NCBI GenBank assembly: GCA_013368315.1 | Contig: JAACJM010000033.1 | Coordinates: 372,001-436,000, forward strand | Source: Tetrapyrgos nigripes | Lineage: Eukaryota > Basidiomycota > Agaricomycetes > Agaricales > Campanellaceae | Length of the DNA: 64,000 bases | Direction of reading: 5' to 3' | Shown here: positions 36,760 to 48,076 of the stretch, piece by piece | Layout: every line of letters begins with the position of its first letter | Position numbering within the stretch: position 1 is the first letter of the stretch | The notes under the pieces: model-generated | Told to the model about the DNA's origin: nothing | The model's input: the letters and a program-made list of their open reading frames with translations, nothing else | Databases searched by the model: none | Program-made: the position numbers and the translations under genes

Positions 36760-37925
36760 TGCCCTGTAGATAGATAGATAGGATACACTGCTCTTGAAAA
36801 GGGTTCCCCGATGTGGGGGTACTCTCCGTCGAACCATGGACTGGTTCAGCGGGGCAAGCAACAGCCAGATAGGGGCAAGCACTACGATGACGTGTCGTTG
36901 GTAGACCGTCTACCCAGCTGAAGTGCTATAAGTAAAGTACATATGAAGAGGGATTGGTTTTAAGAGGGTGGTCCAACAGTACACTACCAAATAGATTACA
37001 GTAGAAAAACTAGCAGGGAGACATTAAAAACCCAGTGGGAAAATTTGCCACTGCTAGGTGAGAAATATGTACATAAACACAGAGAAAAGAAAAAGAAAAC
37101 CATCCTCGAATCATCAAAACCTCTTTGTATTTAAGTCCAAAGTCAAAGTTTAAAGTCCAAGTTCAGTCAAAAGTCAAAGTCAAAGTCCAGTTACCTGATT
37201 ACTCCCTCTCATCCTGAAGCTCTTCATCAATCCTTTCAATATTGCAAGTATCTTTCCACACCTTCAACACTTCATGAAAAAGTGCAGCTGTCCTAGAGAC
37301 CAAATTCCAGTTAAAGACCAGGATTTCAACAATTTGAGGGCATGAATATTGGAGCGAGGGAGAATTGGGTTGAGACCAAGTGATTGCATGAAAGTAGTAT
37401 GAAGTGACACAATGTCAGCAGAGGAGTTGCATTGAATAAGGATGTGTTCTGGTGTTTCATATGTGGAGTTGCACCGTCTACACAGCTTTTGCTCTTGATC
37501 ATTGTCTGGATGTGGTTTACGACCAGGAGAGCAGCAGAAGATAAACAGAGAAACATCATCATAGAGCAGTTGAGTGAGTGAGCAGTGGTGGTGATGATTT
37601 TGACTTGTAGAAGGTAGTGACAAAGGCAGAGAACCAGAGAGGAGTGAGGAGTATCTTTATTGGGATCAGTTGGTTCAATACGGTTATGCAGAAGTGATAG
37701 GCAAGAGAAAGAGTTAATGTTGGCAGATAGGGTGGAGTTTGATAGACACTTCAGAGCATTGATGAGAAGGTCAATGATGTGAGGTGAGAGGTCGTTGTTA
37801 GCCGGAAGAAACAGTGGGTTATTGATTAAAGGCAATTCCTGGATGGCATAGTCGAGATCTGAGAGCCAGCAGGGAATATCATGTATAGTTAAGTTAAGTT
37901 TATTACACTGCACTGCAAAAGCTAG
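36760..37925 (-). mobile_element. LINE copy B, 5'-truncated fragment
   Basis: Diverged relative of LINE A. The minus strand encodes the C-terminal part: DIPCWLSDLDYAIQELPLIN, LSPHIIDLLINALKCLS, SFSCLSLLHNRIEPT, then in another frame CRRCNSTYETPEHILIQC, a zinc-finger-like C..C..H..C motif, and HALKLLKSW. A single frameshift lies near 37600-37650. The 3' tail has GACTTT microsatellite repeats (minus strand of 37137-37192), usual at LINE ends. The 3' UTR includes GGGGCAAGCA-type sequence also found in LINEs A and C. The reverse transcriptase part is absent. Confidence 0.75.
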
Positions 37926-39597
37926 CTAGGTATGATGAAAAGCAGCTCTATGTGGATCCATTTGCTGAGTCTAGTGGGGCAAGCAACAGAACTGTAGAGT
38001 TGATTGCCCTGACAAAGCAGGGTAGGGCATCTACAGTGCTGAAGCACTAAAGGCGCAGAGACAGGGGACATATGTCTCAATGTGAATAATGGAGTTGCTA
38101 GTTAAATACTGATAGGCTAAATACAGGGAGAGATGATGAGAAAACACGAGGTGGAGGAAACAAGGAAAAACAGGAATAAGTATAAAAAGTCAAGGGAGAG
38201 ATAGAAGAGAGTACAATATCAGAAATAAATAGAAGGAATCATGGAAAATGGAAGGAATCAGGGAAGACCACCAAGAGAACCAAGAGAAAAGGAAGAGAAG
38301 AAAAAATGATGGAATGTAGAAATCACAAGTGTCATCTTTTGCAAGCACATGAGGAGTGAACACCACGGCGCCAATCTCACTCCCCTTTGTCAGTCCACTC
38401 TTCATCGATATGCTTGATGCCACCCCAGTCCTTCCAGATGATAAGAGTGTTGTGGATGAAGGCTGCAGTCACAGTGACCTGGTCCCAATTGAAAATCCAG
38501 CATTTTAGTAGCTCAATTGCATGGCAGTTGGAGTGTGGTAATAATGGGTTGAGATTGAGAGAAGCCATGAAATGAGAACGCAGCATGGATATTTGGGGAA
38601 CGTGGAGGCATTGGATAAGAACATGTTTGGGAGTTTCATAGGAAGAGTGACAGAAATGACAGAGCATGGAGTTGGGGTCATCCTCATCTCTTGGTGTTCT
38701 TCCTGGAGCACATTGGAACACTCATGGCAAGACATTTCCACAGAGTAGATGAGTAAGGGATCTGCAATGGCAGTGGTTTTTAACCTGTTGTAGATAGTGA
38801 CAGAAATATAAGACAGGAGAGATCAGTTGTAGATTGTTGCCAGGCTTGGTTGGCTCTATTCAGTTGTGTAGAAGAGATAAGCAGCTAAAGCTGTTAATTT
38901 GGTGTATAAGATAGCCACTTGAAGAGCGTTTGACCTCCTTGATCAGGACATCAATCTGTGTGGGTGATAGGTATTGGTTAGTGGGCAAGAAGAGACTATT
39001 GGAGTCTGGAGAGTAGGGCAGACTCTGAAGGACATAGTCAAAGTCTGAGAGCCAGCAAGGGGAATTTCTAGAGCGTAGCTCCATTTGACTATCAAGGGCA
39101 ACACAAGCCAGTTTCTCTGGTGGCAGTTCTGTGAGATACTTAAGAAAGGAGAGGGTGAGTATCACACGATGGACATGTATCATGTATAGGTCTGATTGCA
39201 GTTTCAGTGAAGAGGGGAGTAGTGATGGAGTTATGGGACAGACCAAGGAGGCAATGGAGAAATGAAGTTTGTACCCTTTCGAGATGGCTGATCCCACAAC
39301 CTCACAGCTGAAGATGAGGTGGCAGTCCACCAGTGCAGTATATAACTGTTTAGCTGAGGAAGGAGGAATCTGACCATGGCCCACTAGTTGTTCTGTACTG
39401 AGAATACCATGTGCAGAGACAGTAGAAGCAGAAGCCTTGTTAGAGTAAATTTCAGAGAAGATATCAGAGAAAGTAGAGCAGAATGTTATACCAACATATT
39501 TAAATTTGTTGGTAAGCTTGAGTGGACAGCCATTGACTGTGAAGGTAGGCAGATGATCTGGAGGGGAGAGACCAAGGATGTAGTCAATAGAGTCTGT

Positions 39598-40545
39598 TCA
39601 CAGACACATATTGCCAAAGATCATCACTTCCAATTTGGAAGGGCTGAGAGATAGAAAGTTGTCATAACACCAATGTTGTAGCTCATTAATGTGTCGTTGA
39701 AGACCTGAAGCCAAAGTGGAGATGATTACCATGTTGTTGGCATGTTCTAGATGTGAGATGCAAGTACCATTGATAACCATGTTGTCAGGATGATTAGGTA
39801 AAGAGAATGTTGAGAGATAAAGGTTCCAGAGCATTGGAGATGCAGGGTCACCCATAAGAACCCCAGAACCAGTCACAAAGTCATCAGAGACAGTGTTGCC
39901 TAGGACCAGATGGAAGCACATATCAGTATATAGATTCTGGAGCCAGTCATAATACATTCCTGTAAGTCCCAAGTCCTTGAGACAGTTCCAGAGGCCATTG
40001 TGGTTTGTAGAGGGGAAAGTGTTGGAGATATCTACAAAGGCAACAAAGAGAGTTTGATTACGTTTGCAGGTGTGTTCAATCAGAGAGCATAAGATGAATG
40101 CATTGTTATGTGTACGATGCCCAGTGTGAAACCCATTTTGAGAGAGGGAAATCAAGTTACTGAGTTCAGCAGCATTTGTGAGTTTGTGCAGTACTAGGAG
40201 TGTTCCAAATTTCAGGAAACAACTTTCAAGCACAATAGCACAGTAGTTGTTAGCATCAGAGAGGTCTTTACCTTGTTTAGGCAAGGCAGAGAGTAGGGTT
40301 ATGAGCCATGCAGTAGGAACCTTGCAGTAGAGGTTACAGAGATTGGAGTTATTGAGATCCATGATGAGGGAATAGGTGCTATTATCAATACCTGATGTAT
40401 TGGAGTGTGGGTGTAGAGAAAGATAAGATTTAACCTGCTTAATGTCTGGTACGGTTACTTCAGAGTTTAACATAGGAAAGCAGGATGGTGGAGAAGTGTG
40501 GTCTTGAAGATGAGCTCTTGTGTTTTGTTTGTGTAGGCAATCCAT
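39598..40545 (-). pseudogene. LINE A reverse transcriptase domain (inactive)
   Basis: Non-LTR reverse transcriptase with family blocks: SGIDNSTYSLI, VPTAWLITLLSALPKQGKDL, QNGFHTGHRTHNNAFILCSL, LFVAFVDISNTFPS, GVLMGDPASPMLWNLY and LSPSKLEVMIF. The active-site FADD-type motif reads HANNMVII, so both catalytic Asp are Asn. Each change fits a CpG to CpA transition. The frame ends at a TGA (39598-39600) and reading continues in the same frame beyond it. The domain cannot be active. Confidence 0.82.
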
Positions 40546-40731
40546 ATTGAAATGGGAGGATTGGAGATCAGGAGGGTTTAGACGAGGTTTAAAACAGTTG
40601 TAGAGATCATTTAGCGATACTAGAGGTGGAGGTAAGAAAGGGTATTGAAGCTTTTTCTAAAGCTTCCAGAATGCTGCAGGGGTAGTGCTAGCTTCCACAA
40701 TGTGATCTCACATCATAGTCTGCAGGTGGTG

Positions 40732-41354
40732 TTATAAGGAATGACCACAGTTGGTGATGTAGCCAGAGTTCTTCCTGAAAGTGTGCTTAGCAGTGGGCTT
40801 GGAGGGTTGTGTCAAGGGAAATGTCATAGAGACCTTGGGTTGAGTAGGGCCATGAGATGGCAAAGGAAATGGAGGAGGGGGAGGTACAGAAGAGAGATCG
40901 TCAGGGCCGCCAGAGACAGGAAGAGGGAGATGGCAACTGGTCTTAGCAAGCTGATCAGCATTGTCATTATGATCATTACCTGAATGGGCCTTAACCTTAA
41001 TGAATTGCATGGGTGCAGACTGGGATGTGATCCAGAGAACAATACTTTTCAGCAGATCTCCATGAGGAATAGTTGGCATGCACCAGTGCCCAGTAGGTGA
41101 GAGAGTTGATTAAATATTCTGAGTCCGTATGGATGAGAAGAGAGCAGTTGGGGGTGATAGCTGAAGGGCAGTGAGAATAGTGTATAATTCAGCTTGGTTG
41201 TTTGTTTGAGAGCCAGGGACGTGTTTTGCACAGTTGAGCAGGTTGCCATGGCCAAAGAAAACCCCCGATCCTGCAGTTGCATTAGGGTGGCTGGGGCACA
41301 TACAGGTGCCATCAGTATAGACTTTAAGCAGTGGTTGAGAATGTTCATGCAAGG
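40732..41354 (-). pseudogene. LINE A RNase H domain
   Basis: The domain directly follows the endonuclease once the Gypsy insertion is removed. It reads KVYTDGTCMCPSHPNATAGS, with the first catalytic Asp, then NNQAELYTILTALQL (Glu), IHTDSEYLINSL (Asp) and, after a frameshift near 41100, FIKVKAHSGNDHNDNADQLA (final Asp/His region). All four acidic positions are visible. It lies upstream of the reverse transcriptase, unlike the usual LINE order. Confidence 0.8.
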
Positions 41355-41678
41355 TGTCACAAAGAGGTGAGCGCTTATATAGCGATAACGAGGAGCTACA
41401 GGCTTGACTCGACTAACAGATAGCAGTAAGTACTGGAACTGGTCCCAATGATAAAGAGGTCAAGATGGGGAACCAGGTGTCAGGACAGGGTTTATATATG
41501 TAAAAGTAGAGCTGTAAGGGAGGCTATAAAGGAAGCTGTAAAGGAAGCTGTATTGAAGCTGCATTGGAGAAATGAAAGGTCCGGTGCGTAGCATGTGGAA
41601 CAAGAGTCATATGGGGTAAAGATCTGAGGATACAGAGATAAGAAGAAATAAATAGTACCAAATACAGACGTCATGACA
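41355..41678 (-). repeat. Gypsy 3' LTR
   Basis: This LTR begins TGTCACAAAGAGG and ends GACGTCATGACA on the plus strand. It is 12 bp longer than its partner because of an extra GCTGTAAAGGAA unit near 41540. It differs from the 5' LTR at roughly 25-30 positions, nearly all transitions. Confidence 0.9.
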
Positions 41679-41696
41679 TTACCCCCCTCCTACACT

Positions 41697-41939
41697 TCAT
41701 TGTCCTCGATGAATCTTAAGTCTTTGTTGCCTCTGGGTGTTTCTTGTGGAATGCTGTGATCTTGTGCTTCGCATTTTTGAGGTTTGCCACTGGCTCCCAT
41801 GAGTTGTGACTGTCATCATATCCTTTCCACTTGACAAGGTATTCCTGCTATCCAGAAGGGTGTCCACTTCATACTTGGGCTCATCCTCCCCTTCGAGGTA
41901 TACTGGCTCTGGCTCCTCAGGTAAGAGCCTGTTCACCAA
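41697..41939 (-). pseudogene. Gypsy chromodomain
   Basis: A chromodomain begins [13 protein letters not shown] and, after a shift of frame, continues [20 protein letters not shown] and [20 protein letters not shown]. The aromatic pair and WEP are typical. In chromoviruses this domain steers integration to methylated histones. The frame break probably destroys it. Confidence 0.75.
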
Positions 41940-42022
41940 ATTACCCTTGTAGGGGTAGAGTTTGTCGACATGGAATACTGGGTGCAGACAATTAAGAGTT
42001 TCAGGGAGGTCTAACCGATAGT

Positions 42023-42337
42023 CTAAATCTCCAACTTCTCCACAATCTTGTATGGTCCCAGCTGTCGGTCCCCCAACTTGTCACTTGAAAGTTTCAAGTT
42101 GATGTCTTCTGCACTCAGCCAAACATGGTCCCCAACCTTGAACTGATGTCCCTTCTGTTTCCCTCTTTCATACCCTTCCTTCATACACTGCTTAGCCAGG
42201 TGCAATGCTGATCCTGCATCTCTTCGAACCTGTCTTAGGACTTTGAGACAGTCTTCTACATTTGGGATGCCCGTGCGCTGGCCCACTGGTATGTTGAACA
42301 GAGGAAGGTAGCCATAAGTCACCTCAAAAGGTGCCAT
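42023..42337 (-). pseudogene. Gypsy integrase C-terminal (GPY/F) segment
   Basis: The frame reads MAPFEVTYGYLPLFNIPVGQ, then RRDAGSALHLAKQCMKEGYE, FKVGDHVWLSAEDINLKLSS, and KLGDRQLGPYKIVEKLEI. The GPYKIVEK stretch is the GPY/F-type module at the end of chromovirus integrases. The RNase H and core integrase lie between here and 43385 as broken frames. Confidence 0.75.
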
Positions 42338-43384
42338 GCCATGTGCAGAGTGTGTGTGTGGGAGTTCAGAACAAATTCAGCCATAGGAAGGTGCTCCATC
42401 CAATCATCCTGCCTATAGTTGGTGTAGAGACACAGATATTTCTCTACTTCCTGGTTGGCTCATTCTGTCTGTCCATTCATCTGGGGTCAGTAGCCTGAGG
42501 AAAGACTTGACTTGATCCCAAGTCGGTCTATTTGGAGGAACATAGACTTGCCCCTTGTGATATACCAATCCATTATCCTCTTCCTATTTGGGTAAACCAT
42601 TGGCAAGTCGTTGCAACCCTTCCTTCTTCAACTGCTCTAGTCCTTTTAACACCTCCACTTCTCTTCCCAGTGCCTGATGAATTTGTTCTTCTAGGGGGTT
42701 GACCAGCATAGTAGCAGCAAGCCTTACAAAGTGCTCTGGTCTGAGTACTGTGGTTTTCAGATTGTCTTCTCAGTCTGTTACTTGGTGGGAGGGAAGGTGA
42801 GAGAGGACATCTGCTTGGGTATTCGCTTTGCCTGGGCAATGGGTTAGTCGAAAGTCAAAGCGTGATAGCCACAGGGCCCATCTTGCTTGCTGTCAACTAA
42901 GATCCTGTGCTGTTTGCCAGAACTCTAGATCGGAGTGGTCTGTGATGATCTCAAAAGGCTGAGGTAGTCCTTCCAGATAGCTCCGCCAATCCTTCAGTGC
43001 CTCAATAATAGCCAGCATCTCTCAGTCATAGATTTCATGATTGCGTTCAGCTGACTGCATGGACACTGAACAGAATGCTACTGGGTGCCAAAGACTATCT
43101 TCTAACATCTGCATCAGGGCTCCCCCTGTTGCAAAGCCAGAAGCGTCTACTTCAACTCAGGTAGGACAATCCGGTGACCAGAGTGTAAGAATGGGCACAG
43201 ATGTGAAGGCTGTTTGAAGGGAGTCAAAGGCTTCCTGTTGGTGAGTTCCCCAATTAAATGAGATGTCTTTACATGTAAGGTCATTCAGAGGTTGAGTGGT
43301 TTTGGCAAAATTCTGTATGAATTGTTGGTAGAAATTAGCAAAGCCCAGGAATGCCTGAACATTGCAGACATTGCGGGGAACTGG

Positions 43385-44184
43385 CTAGTGCTGTACTGCT
43401 GCCACCTTCATGGGGTCCATACAAACTTGCCCCTCCTGGATAATCAACCCAAGATATTCTATCTCTTCCCATTCAAACTCACATTTCTCTAGCCTCAGAT
43501 ACAGATCATTCCTTTTCAACCTGGCTAGCACTTCCCAAACCACCTCTTGATGCTCTTCCAGGATATCATTCAGATAAACTGCTACCTTTCCTGCTGTGAT
43601 CAAGTCTGAGAAGATGGAGTTCATGAAGCCCTGGAAAGTAGCTGGTGAGTTTGTCAATCTGAAGAACATGACAGTAGGTTCAAAAAGCCCTTGGTTGGTT
43701 GCAAATGCTGCCTTCCACTCATCCCCCTGTTTGATCCAGACATTGTTATACCCCTGACATACATCAAACTTGGTGAAGTACTTGGCACCTTGAAGGCAAC
43801 TGACTATGTCAGCAATGAGGGGAGGGGGGTAGTGGTTCTTAATAGTGTACTCATTTAGTCGTCAGTAATCCTGAACAAACTGAAGTTTCCTGTCTTTCTT
43901 CTTCACAAAGAAGACTGGAGAGGACAGAGGGGATTTGGATGGTCAGATATAACCCTTGCGGACATTCCCATCAAGAAATTGATCGAGCTCCTGCTGTTCA
44001 TTGATGGACATTGGGTAGATCTTGGTTCATAGGGTGGTAGATCCTCCAGGTACCAGTTCAATAGCATGATCCCAGGGTTTGTGTGCAGGGAGGCATTCCA
44101 ACTCAGCTTTGGAGAAGACCTGAGAGTAATTCTGATATTGAGGGACTATCTCCTCAAACAGCTGTTTTGGTTTCATCTGGTTTG
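43385..44184 (-). pseudogene. Gypsy reverse transcriptase
   Basis: The minus-strand frame reads LFEEIVPQYQNYSQVFSKAE, HKPWDHAIELVPG, KIYPMSINEQQELDQFLDGN, SPLSSPVFFVKKKDRKLQFV and RLNEYTIKNHYPPPLI, then FTKFDVCQGYNNVWIKQGDE. Next come LTNSPATFQGFMNSIFSDLI and VYLNDILE, where the second Asp of the usual pair remains but the first is Asn. TGA stops at 44027, 43943 and 43862 occupy positions where relatives have Arg. The frame is otherwise preserved. Confidence 0.85.
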
Positions 44185-44194
44185 CCTCTTCAGC

Positions 44195-45265
44195 GGTTGT
44201 GTGAATTCTGCGTGTCGCACCTGCGTGTCAGTACCCATCTGCGTGCCATCCTCATTAGGCGACTCCGCAGTCAGGCACGTAGCCCATGCTTGATGGCACC
44301 ATCCGTCACTACTTTCCTTTTTGTCTGTACTTATGTATAAGTATAGTATGCATGTACATACCACTTATACTCAGATTTACTACTACAACTCCTTAGAAGT
44401 AAGGAAGAACACTTGAGAAATCTCAGTTGCATGAATTCTGTGTGGCGCTCCTGCATGCCATCTCCATTAGGCGACTCTGCAATCAGGCACGTACCCCATG
44501 CTTGATGGCACCATCCACCACTATGTCCTTTTTATCTGTACTGTATGTGTATGTATGGGATGCATGTACGTACCATTTCTAATCAGGTTTACTAGTACAT
44601 ATCTTTAGATACTCACAAAGCACACTCAATGCGAGCTAAGAGGGAATGCGAGTTGAACAAGAAGGGTATGGAAGTAACTTGAAAAGGACAGTGTCAGCTT
44701 TTAAATCATTGAAAAACCCGAATTTCAAATTGATTTGACTTGTTGAGTCAGCTACATGTAGGACAGGTCTCGTATTGTGCTCATTATGGCGCAAATATCC
44801 ATTTTGACGACTCTGGGACGGGCATGCAGGTGGCACGCAGGTACATGTGACCTGCATGCTGGCCTGATCAATCTGCGTGTCACTCAATACATCAGAGCGT
44901 CTGTCATCAGGCCTGCATGTCAGTCTTTGAATGCAGGAATTGACTCAGAATACTTGTCTTTGATTGTAAATCAAGGCGTAGTACTCATAGTTCATAATAT
45001 TAGGCTCAAGGTACAGGATTGATACAAAAAATGAAGCAGAAATTAGCTTTCAGAGGCATTATGCTCTCTTTTCTAGGGTACTGAAGTATGCATAGCCCTG
45101 TATTCCTGTTGGAAATCAAACAATCAACCTCTAAGTCTGGAAACAAAGTTAAAGTGTGTGTATTTAGAAGACTTAAATACATAGTGCTTATATACAACTG
45201 ACACGCAGGCACGCACCTACCGGCATGCAGGCACGCAGGTATGACACGCAGAATTCAACATACCA
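44195..45265. mobile_element. Non-autonomous TIR element (hAT-like) nested in Gypsy pol
   Basis: This 1,071-bp insert is flanked by CCTCTTCAGC on both sides (44185-44194 and 45266-45275). The ends are inverted: GTGTGAATTCTGCGTGTCG on the left and its relative GTTGAATTCTGCGTGTCAT on the right strand. Many TGCGTG/CACGCA and TGCATG motifs occur near both ends. A 230-bp tandem duplication of the left end (units starting 44202 and 44432) is present. No transposase is encoded. An 8-10-bp duplication fits hAT (or possibly Mutator-like) transposition. Removing it restores the pol frame (LAEEANQMKP). Confidence 0.75.
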
Positions 45266-45739
45266 CCTCTTCAGCCAGCTGTTGCGAGTAAGTGAACCCT
45301 GCAGTGCACCAGACTTCTTCTCCAGTATCAGCAAGGATCTCTGCTTTCTTCCAGGAACACCTTGTGGCCCAATTAGCACAAATACGATAGACTTGGGGTT
45401 CCTCCTCCTCCTTTTCTGTTGCCAGATCTGGGGGTTGGTCCATGGGTGCATGTGTTTCCTGAAGAATCAACTGGGTTGATTCAGACTCTGTGCCTTCTAG
45501 GATGACATTTCCCTTTGGGGTTGGTCTGAAATTGGTAGCAACGAACTGATCCTGATCAGGGACCTCTTCCACTGATGGGGGCAGTGCTATAGGGATTTAC
45601 AGTTGGCCACTCGTCCAGTCAATCTGTGGGTTCATCTTATGCAACCAGGGAAGACCCAGGATGACATCTTCTCCATCTAAGTCCATAACCAGAAAGTCTA
45701 GCCACGCCTCCTGTCTATCTGCTGTCATAGCCAGCAGAA

Positions 45740-45900
45740 CCAATCTATATGCCCTGCTCGGTTAAGGGTCCCATCAATGTTGTAGACATCTAGGGGTTTG
45801 CAAAGGGGATAGGTTTGGATCCAGTGTTGCTTTACAAATGATTGTCCCAGGAACAGACCTGTAGCTCCACTGTCAACCATTGCCACTACCACTGCCTCAT
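45740..45900 (-). pseudogene. Gypsy aspartic protease segment
   Basis: The minus strand reads VVVAMVDSGATGLFLGQSFV followed by KQHWIQTYPLCKPLDVYNID. DSGATG is the retroviral-type aspartic protease active site. It leads into the polyprotein upstream of the reverse transcriptase. Confidence 0.75.
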
Positions 45901-46421
45901 TTCGTCTTCCTCAGAGTTTCACACATATATGGAAGTGAGAAGCACAAGATTCTATTTTGGGGATACTGGATATGGTACATGAAGGAATAGAATTGTATGA
46001 GGAACAAGAGAGCATGTGGGTAGTCAAGGGTGTTTGCGCCATGGCAGGAACAGACACCTGTTTCAAAAACCCTGTTGGTTAGTGATGTTATGGAGTAAGG
46101 CAGTTTGATTGACGATAGATTTTTGCAGGGCAGTGAGCATGGACAGTGATTCAGTGGACGAGGAAGCAGCAACAGTAGCAGTGGGGACAGGAGTAGAGGT
46201 AGAAGGAGGTGGATCATCAGGGAAGAGACTAAAAGAGTCACCCCCAGTGGCGGCCACATGCTGTCTGTTTCAGCCTCCTCCTTTGGGCCAACCCATGTAT
46301 CACTCCTGATAGACAGAGGACCAATGGCCCATCCTCTCACAGTAGTCACACTTGTTGCATCCATGATTTCCATCTCATTTCAGGTGATCCCTGGAACCAC
46401 AGCCATAGCAGTGCCCCTGCA

Positions 46422-47795
46422 TCACCTTCTGATAGTCCACGAAGGTACATCCATTACCTTGGGGACGCTTGGTATGGTGTTAGGGTCGCGTGCAGAAGAG
46501 AATTTGGAGAGGGATGAGGTAGGGCCAGTGACTGGCTTTCCTATGAATTCTGCTAGGGTCTGTTCCACATGAAGTGCTTGGTTGATCAACTCATCCAGGT
46601 TTTTAGGGGCCTCCTTCTGTCCTAGCTCCACATTTGCCTTATGAAGGCGCTTCCAGAACTTGTACTGGAGGTCCTGATCCAAGAACCTGGTCTTCTATGC
46701 TCACATCTTGAAAATCTGAGAGAACTCTGTGACTGTTTTATCTCCCTGCTTCAATGCCTTGAGCTTGTTCTTGGCCAGCTGTTGCTTGTTTGCTACCCCA
46801 AACTGAACCTTTAGTGCATGGGTGAAATTGTCCCAGTTCCCTTCCCAGGGAAAGACTGCTCCAGCTTCTTCTGCTTGGACTCTGCTGATATGATGAGCAT
46901 ACTCTACGGCCCATTCTGCAGCAGGTCCCTCCATCATGAGGAGTGCCTCAGCAATGCACTTCTGTGGGTTGAGTTTCCCATTATTGAGTTTGAGCTGTTT
47001 CTGTTCTCCAGTCCAGAGAATGAAGATAGATAGGAACAAGTCAAGTTTAGCTGGTTTGCCTTTGAATGGGGTGGGTTTTGGAGTTTTATCTGAGGACTCA
47101 TGGACAGGTCTATGGCCCAAATTGGTGATTGCCTGTTGCAGCTGGTTCTGGTTGTTGACCAGAGCCTGAAGGAGGTTTTCAAGGGCAGTGGAGGATATGT
47201 CGATGTCAGTGATTGGGGAGGCAACGGGACTGAGTGAGGCTGGTGACACAGGAAGAGGAGGTGGATTGGGTGCAAGCATAGGACTGGGATGGGCTGTTGG
47301 TATGGCTGAAGATGGGACAGGGGATGCCAGAGGCAGAGGTGATGTTGGCACAGATGGAGGACTAGAGGGGGCAGAGGCAGAAGTGAAGATGGGACAGAAG
47401 ATACAGCAGGTTGGGATAATGATATGGCTGTCTCCTGAGTTGTCCTCAAAGAGTGCAAGGCTAGGAAGTGGGCTGTTGTAGGTGTGTGGACAAGGCTGGG
47501 TTTCACAGTCCCAGTATTCTTTGTGAGGGTGGCGATGACAGTTGGTACAATCACAGGTGTCAAAGCCATGTGGGTAGCTTGAACAGTCAAAGTCAGGTTC
47601 AGGGGAGAGCTGGGGTGATGTGGCTGGAGGCGGGGATGCAGATGCAGAGGACTCAGAGACAGAGGATGGTGCAGTGTATCTCCCAGATGCGGTGAGAACA
47701 GTTCCTGCAAGGACAACATATACAGAGGCTGCCAGTGCAGTAAGGGATCTCGACCTAATGTCACAAAGAGGCAAGTGCTTAGATAGCAATAACAA
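46422..47795 (-). pseudogene. Gypsy gag
   Basis: Capsid-type region. Its N-terminal part overlaps the 5' LTR frame and has a long Pro/Ser/Ala-rich stretch with Cys pairs (FDTCDCTNCHRHPHKEYWDC). The core reads KPTPFKGKPAKLDLFLSIFI, GPAAEWAVEYAHHIS and KALKQGDKTVTEFSQIFKM. In the next frame it continues DQDLQYKFWKRLHKANVELG and LDELINQALHVEQTL. A zinc knuckle (CNKCDYCERMGHWS) follows near 46310-46350. At least one stop or frameshift separates the parts. Confidence 0.75.
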
Positions 47796-48070
47796 GGAGC
47801 TACAGGCTCCACTTGACTAACAGATAGCAGTAAGTACTGGAACTGGTCCCAACAACGAAGAGGTCGAGATGGGGAACCAGGTGTCAGGACAGGGTTTATA
47901 TATGTAAAAGTAAAGCTGTAAGGGAGGCTGTAAAGGAAGCTGTATTGAAGCTGTATTGGAGAAATAAAAGGTCTGGTGCATAGCATGTGGAACAAGAGTC
48001 ATATGGTGTAAAGATCTGAGGATATGGAGATAAGAAGAAATAAATAGTATCAAATATAGACGTCATGATA
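47759..48070 (-). repeat. Gypsy 5' LTR
   Basis: Partner of the LTR at 41355. The last bases read TGATA in place of TGACA, a C to T change at the terminus. The flanking CAAGG at 48071-48075 is the target duplication. Confidence 0.9.
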
Positions 48071-48076
48071 CAAGGG

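Larger units (their letters stand above)
41355..48070 (-). mobile_element. Chromodomain Gypsy (chromovirus) LTR retrotransposon
   Basis: This element has two LTRs (41355-41678, 324 bp; 47759-48070, 312 bp), a 5-bp target duplication CAAGG (41350-41354 and 48071-48075), and a polypurine tract AGGAGGGGGGTAA against the 3' LTR (minus strand of 41679-41692). Minus-strand order: gag, zinc knuckle, protease, reverse transcriptase, RNase H/integrase remnants, GPY-type integrase end and chromodomain. A 1.07-kb TIR element is inserted in pol. Several stops and a YLND active site show it is inactive. It lies in the same orientation as the LINE it entered. Confidence 0.92.

Noticed and set aside
47188..47820. 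Plus-strand frames as genes
   Set aside because: They are antisense shadows of the Gypsy gag Pro/Ser-rich region.
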